A DNA stretch of 29,533 bases, from positions 1 through 29,533 of the forward strand of contig DASZPV010000113.1 in assembly GCA_035549875.1 (NCBI GenBank). Reading direction: 5' to 3'. Positions 1 through 8,068 of this stretch are shown here, piece by piece. The stretch's first letter is position 1; every line of letters starts with the position of its first letter. The DNA comes from JAKFWI01 sp035549875 (lineage in GTDB: Bacteria > Pseudomonadota > Alphaproteobacteria > Caulobacterales > Aquidulcibacteraceae). The notes under the pieces are model-generated. The model ran no database searches. It was given only the letters and a program-made list of their open reading frames with translations, and was not told the DNA's origin. A program made the position numbers and the translations under genes.

Positions 1-302
1 TTGAGGCGGTATTCGACGCCGCGTATCGGCAGCAATGCCCCGGGCGCGAAAGGCGCGGCTTCCGGCAATTGCGCAAGCTGGTGGGCGATCCAGACCGCGC
101 GCTCCGCGGCGAACGCCGCCGCCTTGTTGCATTGGCGCGACGACGGCGACACCGCGACCGCCTCACGCTTTGTGGGGTCGATACGCACCGCGATGCGCCG
201 CGCCCTTGGGTTGACGATCAGTCGAACCGAAATCGACGAGCCCTCAACATCGACCGTCACCGTGGTCGGCGGCTTGCTGAAGGGGGCTCGAATCGTCCGC
301 AT
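1..302 (-). CDS. YgjP/DUF45-type M48-like metallopeptidase, 5' part only
   Basis: The reading frame starts at the ATG whose first base is 302 and runs off the left edge without a stop, giving the first 100 residues. The sequence has the YgjP (DUF45) N-terminal pattern: a beta-rich RLIVNPRARRIAVRID stretch, then VSPSSRQCNKAAAFAAERAVWIAHQLAQL and the family-typical PFAPGALLPIRGVEYRL turn. The zinc-binding HExxH and the downstream His would lie outside the window, so catalysis cannot be checked. Family members are SprT-like cytosolic zinc proteins of unclear substrate. The upstream side faces the fic repeat region, so its promoter probably lies in 303-480. The opposite-strand frame covering the same bases has no family character and was left out. 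Confidence 0.85.
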   Translation of the reverse strand, partial: MRTIRAPFSKPPTTVTVDVEGSSISVRLIVNPRARRIAVRIDPTKREAVAVSPSSRQCNKAAAFAAERAVWIAHQLAQLPEAAPFAPGALLPIRGVEYRL

Positions 303-791
303 GCAGAGAATACTGCCACAGGCCGCTTGTCCGGCGCGCGGCGAAAATGCGGGTTACAGCGCCTTATATATTAACAGCCGCCCCTTGATATTCGCCTAAA
401 CAAATCCCTTGGCGCCTGGCTAGCTAGAATTACCCCGTCGCCAGCGGCGGTCGGCAGAAGCTATCGTGTTTTAGCGTGCTGTTTTTATTAGACTTAATAC
501 CGTTGTCGATGTTCTGTCGCTTTTTAGACATCTCTGGTCAACGTTGTCGATCGCGTCGACAACACCGCTAAGTGATGTCGATGAATTGCCAGACTGACGA
601 CATATCACTCAGCAGTGATGTTCGCTGTATCGACAACACGCCTATCTATTGTCGATGTTTGGCTGATTTACCGACAACACCGCCCTCTAGATGGCGCTAA
701 TATCGACATTCCCCCGCGGTCATGTCGTCAGTATTGCTAATCATCGACGTAGCATGCATTGTGATGTCGATCATTTCTGCAAAGATCGACA
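303..791. other. AT-richer intergenic region before fic
   Basis: This 489-base spacer separates the divergent peptidase and fic genes and is clearly richer in A+T than the flanking core genes. No convincing gene is seen. From about 503 to 791 it is filled with TGTCGAT/ATCGACA motifs, listed separately. The first 200 bases must hold the peptidase promoter, but no clear -35/-10 pair was assigned. Confidence 0.7.
503..791. repeat. Array of TTGTCGAT / ATCGACAA half-sites upstream of fic
   Basis: Forward copies (TTGTCGATGTT or shorter) are at 503-513, 544-550, 576-582, 649-659 and 765-771. Inverted copies (ATCGACAACA or shorter) are at 556-562, 629-638, 671-679 (ACCGACAACA variant), 702-708 and 785-791. 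The pair GTTGTCGA (543-550) and TCGACAAC (556-563) forms a perfect inverted repeat with a 5-nt centre. The last copy directly abuts the fic ATG, so a bound protein would cover the ribosome binding site and probably the transcription start. This is most simply read as a multi-site operator. A candidate binder is the C-terminal winged helix of the Fic protein itself; that is inference. Confidence 0.8.
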
Positions 792-1907
792 ATGCCTTTT
801 AGCCCAGCGAAACCCTACAATGACTTGCCGTTGCTGCCGCCTGAAACGGAAATCGAAACCAAGGCGACGTTGCGCGCAAGCGCCGAGGCGAGAGCCGCGC
901 TAGCCGAACTGAAGGCCGCTGGCGGCATGATCCCCAACCAATCGGTGATCATAAACAGCATTCCAATATTGGAAGCCCAAGCGAGTTCAGCGATCGAAAA
1001 TATAGTGACGACAACCGACAAACTGTTTCGCTACGCCGATCATCAAATCGATCAGGCTGACCCCGATACCAAAGAGGCCTTTCAATATCGAACAGCACTG
1101 TATGAGGGATTCAAGGAGATAAAAACACGTCCGCTATCGGTCGGCACCTGCATACGGACGTGTGCAATAATCAAAGGCGCCGACCTTGGCATCCGAAAGA
1201 CACCGGGAACCGCGCTTCAGAACAAACTCACGGGCGAAGTTGTATACACGCCGCCTGAAGGGGAAACTCTCATCCTTGAAAAGCTATCAAACTGGGAAAA
1301 ATTCCTTCACGAGTCTGACGTTGAGCCGCTCATCCGTATGGCGGCCCTTCACTATCAGTTCGAAGCCATACATCCATTCATTGATGGTAACGGCCGGACC
1401 GGACGGGTCTTAAATCTGCTGTTCCTTGTGCAACACGGTCTGCTCGAAATCCCCGTTCTCTACCTAAGCCGGCACATTATAAAGAACAAAGCAGACTATT
1501 ATCGCCTCCTCGGCGAGGTTACTGCGAATAACGCGTGGGAACCGTGGATACTCTACATGCTCGCGGCCGTTCGCGAGACCGCCACATGGACAAGAGAAAA
1601 GATCGTGGCAATCAAACTTCTGATCGATAGTACCGCCAACCGAGTGCGCGAAGCTGAGCCACGGATTTATTCTCGCGAACTCATCGAACTCATTTTTGAG
1701 CAACCCTATTGCCGGATATCGACCCTGGTGAATAAAGGGATCGCAAAGCGACAAGCTGCATCGACGTATTTGACGCGATTGGAAGAACTTGGCGTGCTGG
1801 AGCGGGCTAAAGCGAAGGGCGCGGAAAAGGTATACGCGAACCCGAAATTTCTAGCGCTGCTTAAATCCGGTAATGCGCTCGAAACACTCCAAACCGTCAT
1901 ATCTTAG
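792..1907 (+). CDS. Fic family protein adenylyltransferase, class II (N-terminal inhibitory helix, C-terminal winged helix)
   Basis: This 371-residue protein transfers AMP from ATP to hydroxyls of target proteins, by family knowledge. The Fic core motif HPFIDGNGRTGR is at 194-205 and complete, with catalytic His194. An inhibitory-helix motif SSAIEN (S65 to E69-N70, pattern S/TxxxE G/N) sits N-terminal of the core, which marks class II Fic enzymes. Overall length and the SSAIENIVTTTDKLF segment resemble the Shewanella SoFic type. Residues about 290-355 (SRELIELIFEQPYCRISTLVNKGIAKRQAAS region, given here in parts) look like a winged-helix domain. The ATG at 792 is preceded only by a weak AAAG and is abutted by an ATCGACA repeat. 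No toxin or antitoxin partner gene is adjacent. Lower GC than neighbours suggests acquisition by transfer. Confidence 0.95.
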   Translation: MPFSPAKPYNDLPLLPPETEIETKATLRASAEARAALAELKAAGGMIPNQSVIINSIPILEAQASSAIENIVTTTDKLFRYADHQIDQADPDTKEAFQYRTALYEGFKEIKTRPLSVGTCIRTCAIIKGADLGIRKTPGTALQNKLTGEVVYTPPEGETLILEKLSNWEKFLHESDVEPLIRMAALHYQFEAIHPFIDGNGRTGRVLNLLFLVQHGLLEIPVLYLSRHIIKNKADYYRLLGEVTANNAWEPWILYMLAAVRETATWTREKIVAIKLLIDSTANRVREAEPRIYSRELIELIFEQPYCRISTLVNKGIAKRQAASTYLTRLEELGVLERAKAKGAEKVYANPKFLALLKSGNALETLQTVIS

Positions 1908-1970
1908 CGACCGCGCGCCGTCAGAAGCCACGAGAAGAACAGGTCTTCGAGACGCCCACCTAAACTCTAA

Positions 1971-3251
1971 TTAAGCGGCGTCGACGACGCGCAGTCTGGG
2001 CCGCTGCTGGGCGCGCATCGTACGGATGAACTCGCGGATACGCGGATATATCTCGGTCGCGAAGCGCCGGCCGTTGAACACGCCGTAATGGCCGACATCC
2101 GGCTGCACGTAATCAAGCCGCATCGCCGCGGGAATCGACGAGCAGATGTCGTGCGCCGCTTGCGTTTGGCCTACCCCGGAGATGTCGTCGTTCTCCCCTT
2201 CAACGGTCATCAGCGCAACACGCCGGACCAGATCGGGGCGCACGCGCTCGCCGCGATGGAAAAATTCGCCGCGCGGCAGCTTGAACTCCTGGAACACGTC
2301 TACAATCGTCTGCATGTAGAATTCCTCGGTCAGATCCATGACCGAAAGGTATTCCGCGTAGAAGTCGCGATGCTTTTGCACATTGTCGCCGTCGCTTTTG
2401 ACCAGATTGTCGAAATACTGGCGATGGGCGTCGATGTGGCGGCTCAAGTTCATACCCATGAAGCTCGCGAGTTGAACGAAGCCCGGATAGACGCGCCGTA
2501 ACGCGCCCGGATAGGGCGGCGGCACGGTGTGGATCATCTGCTTGCGAAACCAGGATTCGGGCTTTTCCGTCGCCAGCACGTTAGGCGCGGTCGGCGAGCG
2601 GCGCGCATCGATCGGCGATCCCATGAAGATCATCGAGGCCGGGAGCGCCGCGTCGTCCTCCGCTTCCATCAGCGAAGTCGCCGCCAGCACGCCAGGCCCC
2701 GGCTGGCACACGCCGACGACATTGGCGCCCGGCCCGATCTGCCGGATCATCTCACGGACGTGATCGATAAAATCATGCAGGTCGAAGCGCCCGAACAGCA
2801 ACGGCACCATGCGCGCGTCGGCCCAATCGGTGATGTACACGTCATGGTCCGGCAGGAATGTTTCGACGGTGCCGTGCAGCAACGTCGCGTAATGGCCTGA
2901 CATCGGCGCAACGATCAGCACCGGCGGATCGGAGCGGCGGCCAAGCGCGCTTTCGAGCAGATCTTCGTCGCGCTGGAATTTCAGCAGCGAGCACCACGGC
3001 GTCGACCAGACGCGCTCAACAGTGACCGGAATATCCACGCCGGCGACACGGGTTGAGTCTATGTGCCAGGCAGGTTTGCTATAGCGCCGTGTCACCGACT
3101 CGAAGACATCGGCCGCCGCCGCCGCGTTGCGGCCAAACTCGGTATGCGAGATGGGATTAAATGGCGACCGCAGGAGCGCCGATTGCGCCTGCGCGAACGA
3201 GCGCAGCGGCGAAAGCGCAACGTGATTCCACTCATATAGTGAATAGAGCAT
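1971..3251 (-). CDS. phaZ: Intracellular polyhydroxybutyrate depolymerase
   Basis: This 426-residue cytoplasmic enzyme hydrolyses PHB in storage granules. It has the alpha/beta-hydrolase fold of the PhaZ1/PhaZ2 family, in which the nucleophile is Cys instead of Ser: VGVCQPGPG places Cys182 in the nucleophile elbow. The expected acid is Asp355/356 (EGENDDISG) and the base His388 (DVGHYGVF), positions almost identical to the Cys-Asp-His triad known in Ralstonia PhaZ1. There is no signal peptide, as expected for the intracellular class. GGGAG lies 5 nt upstream of the ATG at 3251. It is a single gene, downstream of senC on the same strand with a 112-nt gap. The phasin gene at 25733 is its functional partner in the window. 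Confidence 0.96.
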   Translation of the reverse strand: MLYSLYEWNHVALSPLRSFAQAQSALLRSPFNPISHTEFGRNAAAAADVFESVTRRYSKPAWHIDSTRVAGVDIPVTVERVWSTPWCSLLKFQRDEDLLESALGRRSDPPVLIVAPMSGHYATLLHGTVETFLPDHDVYITDWADARMVPLLFGRFDLHDFIDHVREMIRQIGPGANVVGVCQPGPGVLAATSLMEAEDDAALPASMIFMGSPIDARRSPTAPNVLATEKPESWFRKQMIHTVPPPYPGALRRVYPGFVQLASFMGMNLSRHIDAHRQYFDNLVKSDGDNVQKHRDFYAEYLSVMDLTEEFYMQTIVDVFQEFKLPRGEFFHRGERVRPDLVRRVALMTVEGENDDISGVGQTQAAHDICSSIPAAMRLDYVQPDVGHYGVFNGRRFATEIYPRIREFIRTMRAQQRPRLRVVDAA

Positions 3252-3363
3252 TCTGGCTCCCGCGGGCCGGCCGCCACGAATGTGGCCATTCCCTTTATGT
3301 ACTATCGCACAACAGCGTTACAAATCGATTAGCCAGCCGCGAGCAGAAGTAAAGGTTTACAGA

Positions 3364-4029
3364 TCATGTAGGGTTTTCATCGCGCTTTAGCCCAGCCTGA
3401 AGGCAGGCCGCCTGCGCATCCGGCCCAAGCGTGCTGGGATACATCGCCGCCAAACGCCAGTTCTCGTCCATCAGATAGACAAACGAGGTATGCGCGATCG
3501 TGTAGCCGATCGCGGATTTCGGATCGGTCTCCTTCTGGTAGGAAACCTTGAACGCCTTCGCCGCGGCGGCGATCTGCGCGGCCGTGCCAGTAAGCCCGAG
3601 AAGGCCTTCCGGAAACGCATTCGACGAGACGTATTGGGCGAGCTTTTCCGGCGTATCGCGCTCGGGATCCAGCGTGATCAGCACCGGCTGCACCACCTGC
3701 CCTTCCTGGCCAAGCTTGGAGAGCGCCGCTTTTTCCGCCTGCAGCGTCAACGGGCAGATATCGGGGCAGAACGTGAAGCCGAAATAGATCAGGGTCGGGG
3801 CCTCATGAAAATTGTCCTGGGTGACCGCGCTGCCCGTCTGGTCGATGAGATCGATCGGCCCGCCGATCGCCGCATTGGCGCCGAGCAGGCAGCCCTCGGG
3901 CGGGATCGCGCTGGCTTGCAGCGCCGCATCGGACGTTGCGGCCTTCTCGCCGCCCTGGCCGCACGCGCTTGCCGCGACAGCGAGCGCTATCGTTGCGGCA
4001 ACACGCAACCCTGTAATTCCCGCCTTCAT
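3364..4029 (-). CDS. senC: SCO1/SenC family copper-delivery lipoprotein
   Basis: The 221-residue protein has a lipoprotein signal ending in ASAC, with lipidated Cys23, so it should sit on the periplasmic face of a membrane. The thioredoxin-like SCO domain follows. It carries the copper-binding CPDIC pair (Cys88, Cys92) after YFGFTF, and the third ligand His179 in IAHTSFVYLMD. SCO proteins hand copper to the CuA or CuB site of cytochrome oxidase. The gene is divergent from regB, with 94 nt between start codons. This association is known in Rhodobacter-type regB/senC/regA loci, where oxidase supply and redox sensing are linked. The extra Cys47 in PEGCLLG is not a family ligand. Confidence 0.95.
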   Translation of the reverse strand: MKAGITGLRVAATIALAVAASACGQGGEKAATSDAALQASAIPPEGCLLGANAAIGGPIDLIDQTGSAVTQDNFHEAPTLIYFGFTFCPDICPLTLQAEKAALSKLGQEGQVVQPVLITLDPERDTPEKLAQYVSSNAFPEGLLGLTGTAAQIAAAAKAFKVSYQKETDPKSAIGYTIAHTSFVYLMDENWRLAAMYPSTLGPDAQAACLQAGLKRDENPT

Positions 4030-4123
4030 GACATGGCACGTAAGCCTTGCGGCAGCGGCGTGTCAAAAGCGGGTTTACCTCGGCCAAGGGTTTTTCGGCT
4101 ATGACAGCGCCTTGAGCGGTCCG

Positions 4124-5491
4124 ATGGACTTCGCCCGCGCCGCCGGCGCGGTCTGGACGGCGCAGGGGCGCGTGCGCCTGCGCACGCTGGTGCTTGTCCG
4201 CTGGCTGGCCATAGCCGGGCAGACCGCCGCGGTGCTGATCGTGCATTTCGGCCTGGGCTTCAAGCTGCCGCTAGGCGCCGCGCTCGGCATTATCGCGGCA
4301 AGCGCCTGGCTCAACCTGATCCTGATGTTCGCGTTCCCTACCCAGCGGCTGCTGCGCGAATGGGAAGCGGCGCTGCAACTGGCCTACGACCTGATCCAGT
4401 TAGCCGTGCTGGTCGGCCTGACTGGCGGCATAGCCAACCCGTTCCTGATGCTGCTGGTCGCGCCGGTGGCGGTGTCTGGCGTGCTTCGCTCCACCACCAC
4501 AATGGCGCTGACGGCGCTGGCCTTCATCTGCGTTGGCGTGCTCGCGTTATGGTCGGCGCCGCTGCCCTGGGCGGCTGGTGAAATGCTGGTCCTGCCGCCG
4601 CTCTATCGCGGCGGCCTGGCGACAGCCGTGCTGATCGGTCTGGGCTTCACCAGCGTGTACGCTTGGCGCATCGCCAATGAGGAAGAGCGTCTCAACGCCG
4701 CGCTCGACGCCGTCCAGACCGTGCTGGCCCGCGAGCAAAAGCTTTCCGCCCTCGGCGGCCTCGCGGCGGCGGCGGCGCACGAACTGGGCACGCCGCTGGC
4801 GACGATCCATCTCGTGGCCAAGGAAATGGGCCGTGAGATCAAGCCCGGCTCGCTCCTGCACGAAGACGTGCAATTGCTGATCTCGCAGAGCGAGCGCTGC
4901 CGCGAAATACTGCGCCAGCTCTCCTCGCGCGGCGACAGGGGCGATGCGGTGCACGAACGCCTGCCCCTCGCCGCCCTGCTTGAAGAAGCCGCGAGCCCGC
5001 ACAAGGCCGGCGCCCTGGTCGAAGTTATGCTGACCACCGAGCCCTTGCCCGGGGCCGAAAACCTGCCGCCGCCCGACATTCGCCGCCTGCCCGAAATCAT
5101 TTACGGCCTGCACAATCTGATCGAAAACGCCGTCGGCTTTGCCGCCACGCGCGTCGATGTGATCGGCCGCTGGAACGGCGCCCTGGTGGAGATCGTCGTG
5201 CGCGATGACGGGCCGGGCTTTCCCGCCGGACTGCTTAACCGTCTTGGCGAGCCCTATGTCAGCGCCCGCGGCCCGGATTCGCGCGGCGGCGGGCTTGGTC
5301 TGGGTTATTTCATCGCCAAGACACTGCTTGAGCGCACCGGCGCGCGCGTCGAGCATCGCAACCGGACTGCGCCGCGCACCGGCGCGCTGGTCCGCGCCGA
5401 GTGGGCGCGTTCGGCGATCGAAGCCCCTTCCATCGCCGGCATGCGCAAGGCGGGCGAACCCGGTTTGTCAACCGACCCGCCTCGTTTATAG
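4124..5491 (+). CDS. regB: RegB/PrrB/ActS-type redox-sensing membrane histidine kinase
   Basis: The 455-residue protein has about six hydrophobic membrane segments in residues 20-180, then a dimerisation/phosphoacceptor domain and an ATPase domain. The quinone-binding motif GGIANPF is at 101-107, the H-box AAAHELGTPLATI has His219, and the redox-active cysteine of RegB is present as Cys259 in SERCREIL. The N-box (HNLIENAVGFA), G1 (DDGPGF) and G2 (GGGLGLGYFIAK) are intact. RegB phosphorylates RegA when quinone is reduced and oxygen is low. The open frame extends upstream into senC. I chose ATG 4124 because it begins just before the first membrane segment; an in-frame TTG at 4112 is possible and neither has a strong ribosome site. 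RegA starts 7 nt after the stop. Confidence 0.95.
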   Translation: MDFARAAGAVWTAQGRVRLRTLVLVRWLAIAGQTAAVLIVHFGLGFKLPLGAALGIIAASAWLNLILMFAFPTQRLLREWEAALQLAYDLIQLAVLVGLTGGIANPFLMLLVAPVAVSGVLRSTTTMALTALAFICVGVLALWSAPLPWAAGEMLVLPPLYRGGLATAVLIGLGFTSVYAWRIANEEERLNAALDAVQTVLAREQKLSALGGLAAAAAHELGTPLATIHLVAKEMGREIKPGSLLHEDVQLLISQSERCREILRQLSSRGDRGDAVHERLPLAALLEEAASPHKAGALVEVMLTTEPLPGAENLPPPDIRRLPEIIYGLHNLIENAVGFAATRVDVIGRWNGALVEIVVRDDGPGFPAGLLNRLGEPYVSARGPDSRGGGLGLGYFIAKTLLERTGARVEHRNRTAPRTGALVRAEWARSAIEAPSIAGMRKAGEPGLSTDPPRL

Positions 5492-5498
5492 AACCGTC

Positions 5499-6050
5499 AT
5501 GCCCGAAACCCAGATCGACCTGCCGGAGGATGCGAGCCTCCTTATCCTTGATGACGACGCGCCATTCCGCACGCGCCTAAGCCGCGCCCTTGCGGCGCGC
5601 GGATTTGACGTAACCGATGTCAGCGGCGTGCAGGAGGCGATCGACGTGGCCCGCACCAGGCCCCCCGCTTTCGCCGTGCTCGATCTGCGTCTGGAGGATG
5701 GCTCAGGCCTCAGCGTCGTCGAGGAACTGCACCGCCGGCGGCCTGATTGCCGTGTGGTCATGCTGACCGGCTATGGCAACATCGCCACCGCGGTCGCCGC
5801 CGTGAAAGCCGGCGCGCTCGACTATCTGCCCAAACCGGCCGACGCCGACGACGTGATCAAGGCGCTGATCGCCGATCCGCACAGAAAGCCCGCGCCGCCC
5901 GAAAATCCGATGTCGGCCGACCGGGTGCGCTGGGAACACATCCAGCGCGTTTATGAACTCTGCGGCCACAATGTCTCCGAGACCGCGCGGCGGCTGAACA
6001 TGCACCGCCGAACGCTACAGCGGATCCTGGCCAAGCGCGCGCCGCGCTAG
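5499..6050 (+). CDS. regA: RegA/PrrA/ActR-type response regulator
   Basis: The 183-residue protein has a receiver domain with the acidic pocket DDD (18-20), phosphoacceptor Asp62 (AVLDLRLEDGSG), Thr90 and Lys112 (LPKP). A proline-rich linker follows (HRKPAPPENP), then the highly conserved Fis-like helix-turn-helix NVSETARRLNMHRRTLQRIL at the C-terminus, nearly invariant in the RegA family. It controls respiration, carbon and nitrogen fixation genes in relatives. It lies 7 nt behind regB and is almost certainly co-transcribed. The frame is open further upstream inside regB, but the ATG at 5499 gives the family length and N-terminus. Confidence 0.96.
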   Translation: MPETQIDLPEDASLLILDDDAPFRTRLSRALAARGFDVTDVSGVQEAIDVARTRPPAFAVLDLRLEDGSGLSVVEELHRRRPDCRVVMLTGYGNIATAVAAVKAGALDYLPKPADADDVIKALIADPHRKPAPPENPMSADRVRWEHIQRVYELCGHNVSETARRLNMHRRTLQRILAKRAPR

Positions 6051-6092
6051 ATCTACGACAACGATCACATTCGTCTCAGACGCGCTCCACGC

Positions 6093-6225
6093 ATTCCCCT
6101 CCCCCTCGTGGGGAGGGGTTAGGGGTGGGGGGAACCACGGATCGTTCAAGCGCGCGCTATTTTGCGTTTCATCCGGCCGATCGGTCGCTCCCCCCACCTC
6201 ATTCCTCCCCACGAGGGGGAGGAAT
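6093..6225. repeat. REP/BIME-like element: two CTCGTGGGGAGG hairpins in inverted arrangement
   Basis: The left hairpin has arms CCCCTCCCC (6096-6104) and GGGGAGGGG (6110-6118). The right hairpin has arms ATTCCTCCCC (6201-6210) and GGGGAGGAAT (6216-6225). Between them GGTGGGGGGA (near 6124-6133) and TCCCCCCACC (near 6189-6199) also pair, so the whole 130 bases can fold back. It lies between the convergent regA and mmcB ends and may act as a transcription stop. A related copy is at 15052-15113. Confidence 0.75.
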
Positions 6226-6267
6226 GCGCATTATTCTGCACGCTTGAGTCCGGCGTTCAGAAAAACG

Positions 6268-6699
6268 CTAAGGCGCAGCGAGCCGCGCGGCCGCCAACCG
6301 TGCATAAGACAAAAGCAAGGACCGCCGCCGCGCCGCCGCGAGCGTCGGCTGTTCCGCCGCCGGCCGAATGAACGCGCCGCCAAATTGATCCGCGACGATC
6401 AGGCCGACGTCCTCCGGGATCGCCTCGCGCGGAAAATCCTCGGCCACCGCGAAATAGAACGCATCGCAATACGGCGCGTATTCGCGCCATTTCTGATCGA
6501 CGCGGTAATCTTCGAGGCACGATTTGCACTCAACGATGATGATCTCGCCCGCCGGCCCCAGCCCCGCCACGTCGGCGCGCCGACCATTGCCGAGCGGCAA
6601 TTCCGCCAGCGGCGCATAGCCATGATCGATCAGCAGGCGCATGACGCCGCGCACGACAAATTCCGTGCGTTCAGGGCGAGATTGGGCGAGCGGCTGCAT
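6268..6699 (-). CDS. mmcB: MmcB family DNA repair protein (PD-(D/E)XK nuclease-like)
   Basis: The 143-residue protein matches the alphaproteobacterial MmcB family, whose Caulobacter member is tied to mitomycin C/DNA damage tolerance. The nuclease-like core is visible: RADVAGLG with Asp43, then IIIVECKSCLEDYRVDQKW with Glu57 and Lys59 of the E-x-K half-motif. The N-terminal helix (RTEFVVRGVMRLLIDHGY) and the tail ending in LLLSYARLAAARLA are also typical. In Caulobacter the gene is under LexA; the usual alphaproteobacterial SOS box GTTC-N7-GTTC was looked for in about 200 bases upstream and not seen. The start at 6699 gives the family length. Confidence 0.88.
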   Translation of the reverse strand: MQPLAQSRPERTEFVVRGVMRLLIDHGYAPLAELPLGNGRRADVAGLGPAGEIIIVECKSCLEDYRVDQKWREYAPYCDAFYFAVAEDFPREAIPEDVGLIVADQFGGAFIRPAAEQPTLAAARRRSLLLSYARLAAARLAAP

Positions 6700-6826
6700 G
6701 CGGGGGTTATAGGCCTAAAGCGTGCCGATCGCAGCACTGCATGTGCAATCTGGCGGCGCTCCCGATCGCGCCCATGTCTCAACGCGGTCGCCAGTCTTCT
6801 TGTCGCGTAACGTGGATCAATTAATC

Positions 6827-6926
6827 GGCCCCCGCAAAGGCGGGGGCCCATACTCCCAGCCAATTCACAATAATTGCAAACCTTGGCGTTTATGGACCCC
6901 GGTCTTCGCTTCGCGAAACCGGGGCC
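6827..6926. repeat. Two GC-rich REP-like hairpins downstream of the diiron gene
   Basis: The first hairpin has 9-bp arms GGCCCCCGC (6827-6835) and GCGGGGGCC (6840-6848) around AAAG. The second pairs CCCCGGT (6897-6903) with ACCGGGG (6918-6924) around a CTTCGCTTCGCGAA loop. They sit just beyond the 3' end of the leftward gene ending at 6938, so they may end its transcript, although no T-run follows. Confidence 0.65.
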
Positions 6927-6937
6927 GAAAAGCTTCG

Positions 6938-8068
6938 CTACTCCGCCGCCACATTCATCGAGCGCCGCGCGAAATTGATCTCGCGCAGGAACGCCACGCC
7001 CTCCTCAGCGATATCGTCGCCGATCATGCGGTCGCCCTCGTGGACGAATTCATCGAAGTTCACGTAGATCGCATAGAATGGCCGCGTGCGGTCGGTGATG
7101 ATGCCGGCGTTCCACAGCGTCTTGACCAGTACGCGGAAAATGTTCGTCGCCCGGCGCATTTCATCGCGGCGCAGATCGTCGGTGAATGTCTCCTGAAACG
7201 CTGCCATCACCTTGTCCGGATCGAGGCCGAACTGGCTGTAGATATCGCGCATCTGGTGCGGCGCGACGAGGTTGAACAGCAGCGTCTGGAAGCAATGCGC
7301 CGCCCAGTTCTCAACGATCTCGTGCTCGGCCGGCGACAGTTTCGGGATCGTGCGATCTGCCCAGATTTTCCCGAATTTGTGGTGGAACGCTTCATCGGTC
7401 ATCACGAGCTGGCAGAGGCGCCGCGCCAGCGGATCGTGCCATTCGTGGTAGATCGTAGCGAACGCGCCCATGGCGAGGCCTTCGACCAGCATCTGCATGC
7501 CGACGATTTTTTTATATACTTCTGGCGCGTGCACGATGTCTTGCAACAATCCAGCAAGCACGGAGCCGCACGGCAGAGGCGATCCCCACCGCGTCTTGAT
7601 GTATTTTGCAAACGCCGTGACGTGGCGGCCTTCTTCGCGCGCCTGATTGGCGGCGTATTCCTGCGCGCCCGGATCGCGCAGGACGTGGCACAGCGAAGCG
7701 GACAGGTTCAGCGCCCCCTGCTCTCCGTGCAGGATCGAGGACATCGACCAGCGCGCAACCTCGTTGATGAAGCGCGTTTTCTGTTGCGGCGGCAGCGCCG
7801 CGAAATGCTCGCGCACGTACTCGGTTTGCAGCGCCGGCACGTAATGCTCGGGCTGCAGCGGGTCATTTTCCATGTCCCACGGGACCGAATAATCAATGTA
7901 GCGCGGGTCCAGCGGATCCCAGAAATGATCGTGCGCGGCGGCGATGATACGATCAAAGGCGCTGGAGCGCGTCAGATGCCGGTCGATATCGAGCATGGCG
8001 GCGAAATCGGTCGGCGCGACGGCGTCGTAGACGCTGTCCTTGGTAATCTGCTGGGCTGTGCCGGCCAT
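6938..8068 (-). CDS. Ferritin-like diiron-carboxylate protein, uncharacterised
   Basis: With the start at 8068 the protein has 376 residues. It shows a complete diiron four-helix signature: Glu116 (LHGEQGA), Glu146-x2-His149 (REEGRHV), Glu196 (MLVEGLAMG) and Glu226-x2-His229 (TDEAFHHKF). Such proteins bind two irons and usually activate oxygen (oxygenases, desaturases, R2-like oxidases). The substrate cannot be told; no signal peptide or ferredoxin partner gene is seen. The frame stays open to 8176, but AGGAG lies just upstream of the ATG at 8068, and the extra 36 codons run through a 12-bp inverted repeat, so the shorter start is preferred. It is divergent from the zincin gene at 8194. Confidence 0.85.
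   Translation of the reverse strand: MAGTAQQITKDSVYDAVAPTDFAAMLDIDRHLTRSSAFDRIIAAAHDHFWDPLDPRYIDYSVPWDMENDPLQPEHYVPALQTEYVREHFAALPPQQKTRFINEVARWSMSSILHGEQGALNLSASLCHVLRDPGAQEYAANQAREEGRHVTAFAKYIKTRWGSPLPCGSVLAGLLQDIVHAPEVYKKIVGMQMLVEGLAMGAFATIYHEWHDPLARRLCQLVMTDEAFHHKFGKIWADRTIPKLSPAEHEIVENWAAHCFQTLLFNLVAPHQMRDIYSQFGLDPDKVMAAFQETFTDDLRRDEMRRATNIFRVLVKTLWNAGIITDRTRPFYAIYVNFDEFVHEGDRMIGDDIAEEGVAFLREINFARRSMNVAAE

Noticed and set aside
503..791. CRISPR array
   Set aside because: The repeats are 7-11 bases, in both orientations and irregularly spaced, without uniform spacers or cas genes.
792..1907. Fic as the Doc toxin partner of the Phd domain in CoaBC
   Set aside because: The protein is a 371-residue class II Fic with its own inhibitory helix, not a short Doc, and lies 20 kb away. 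There is no evidence of linkage.
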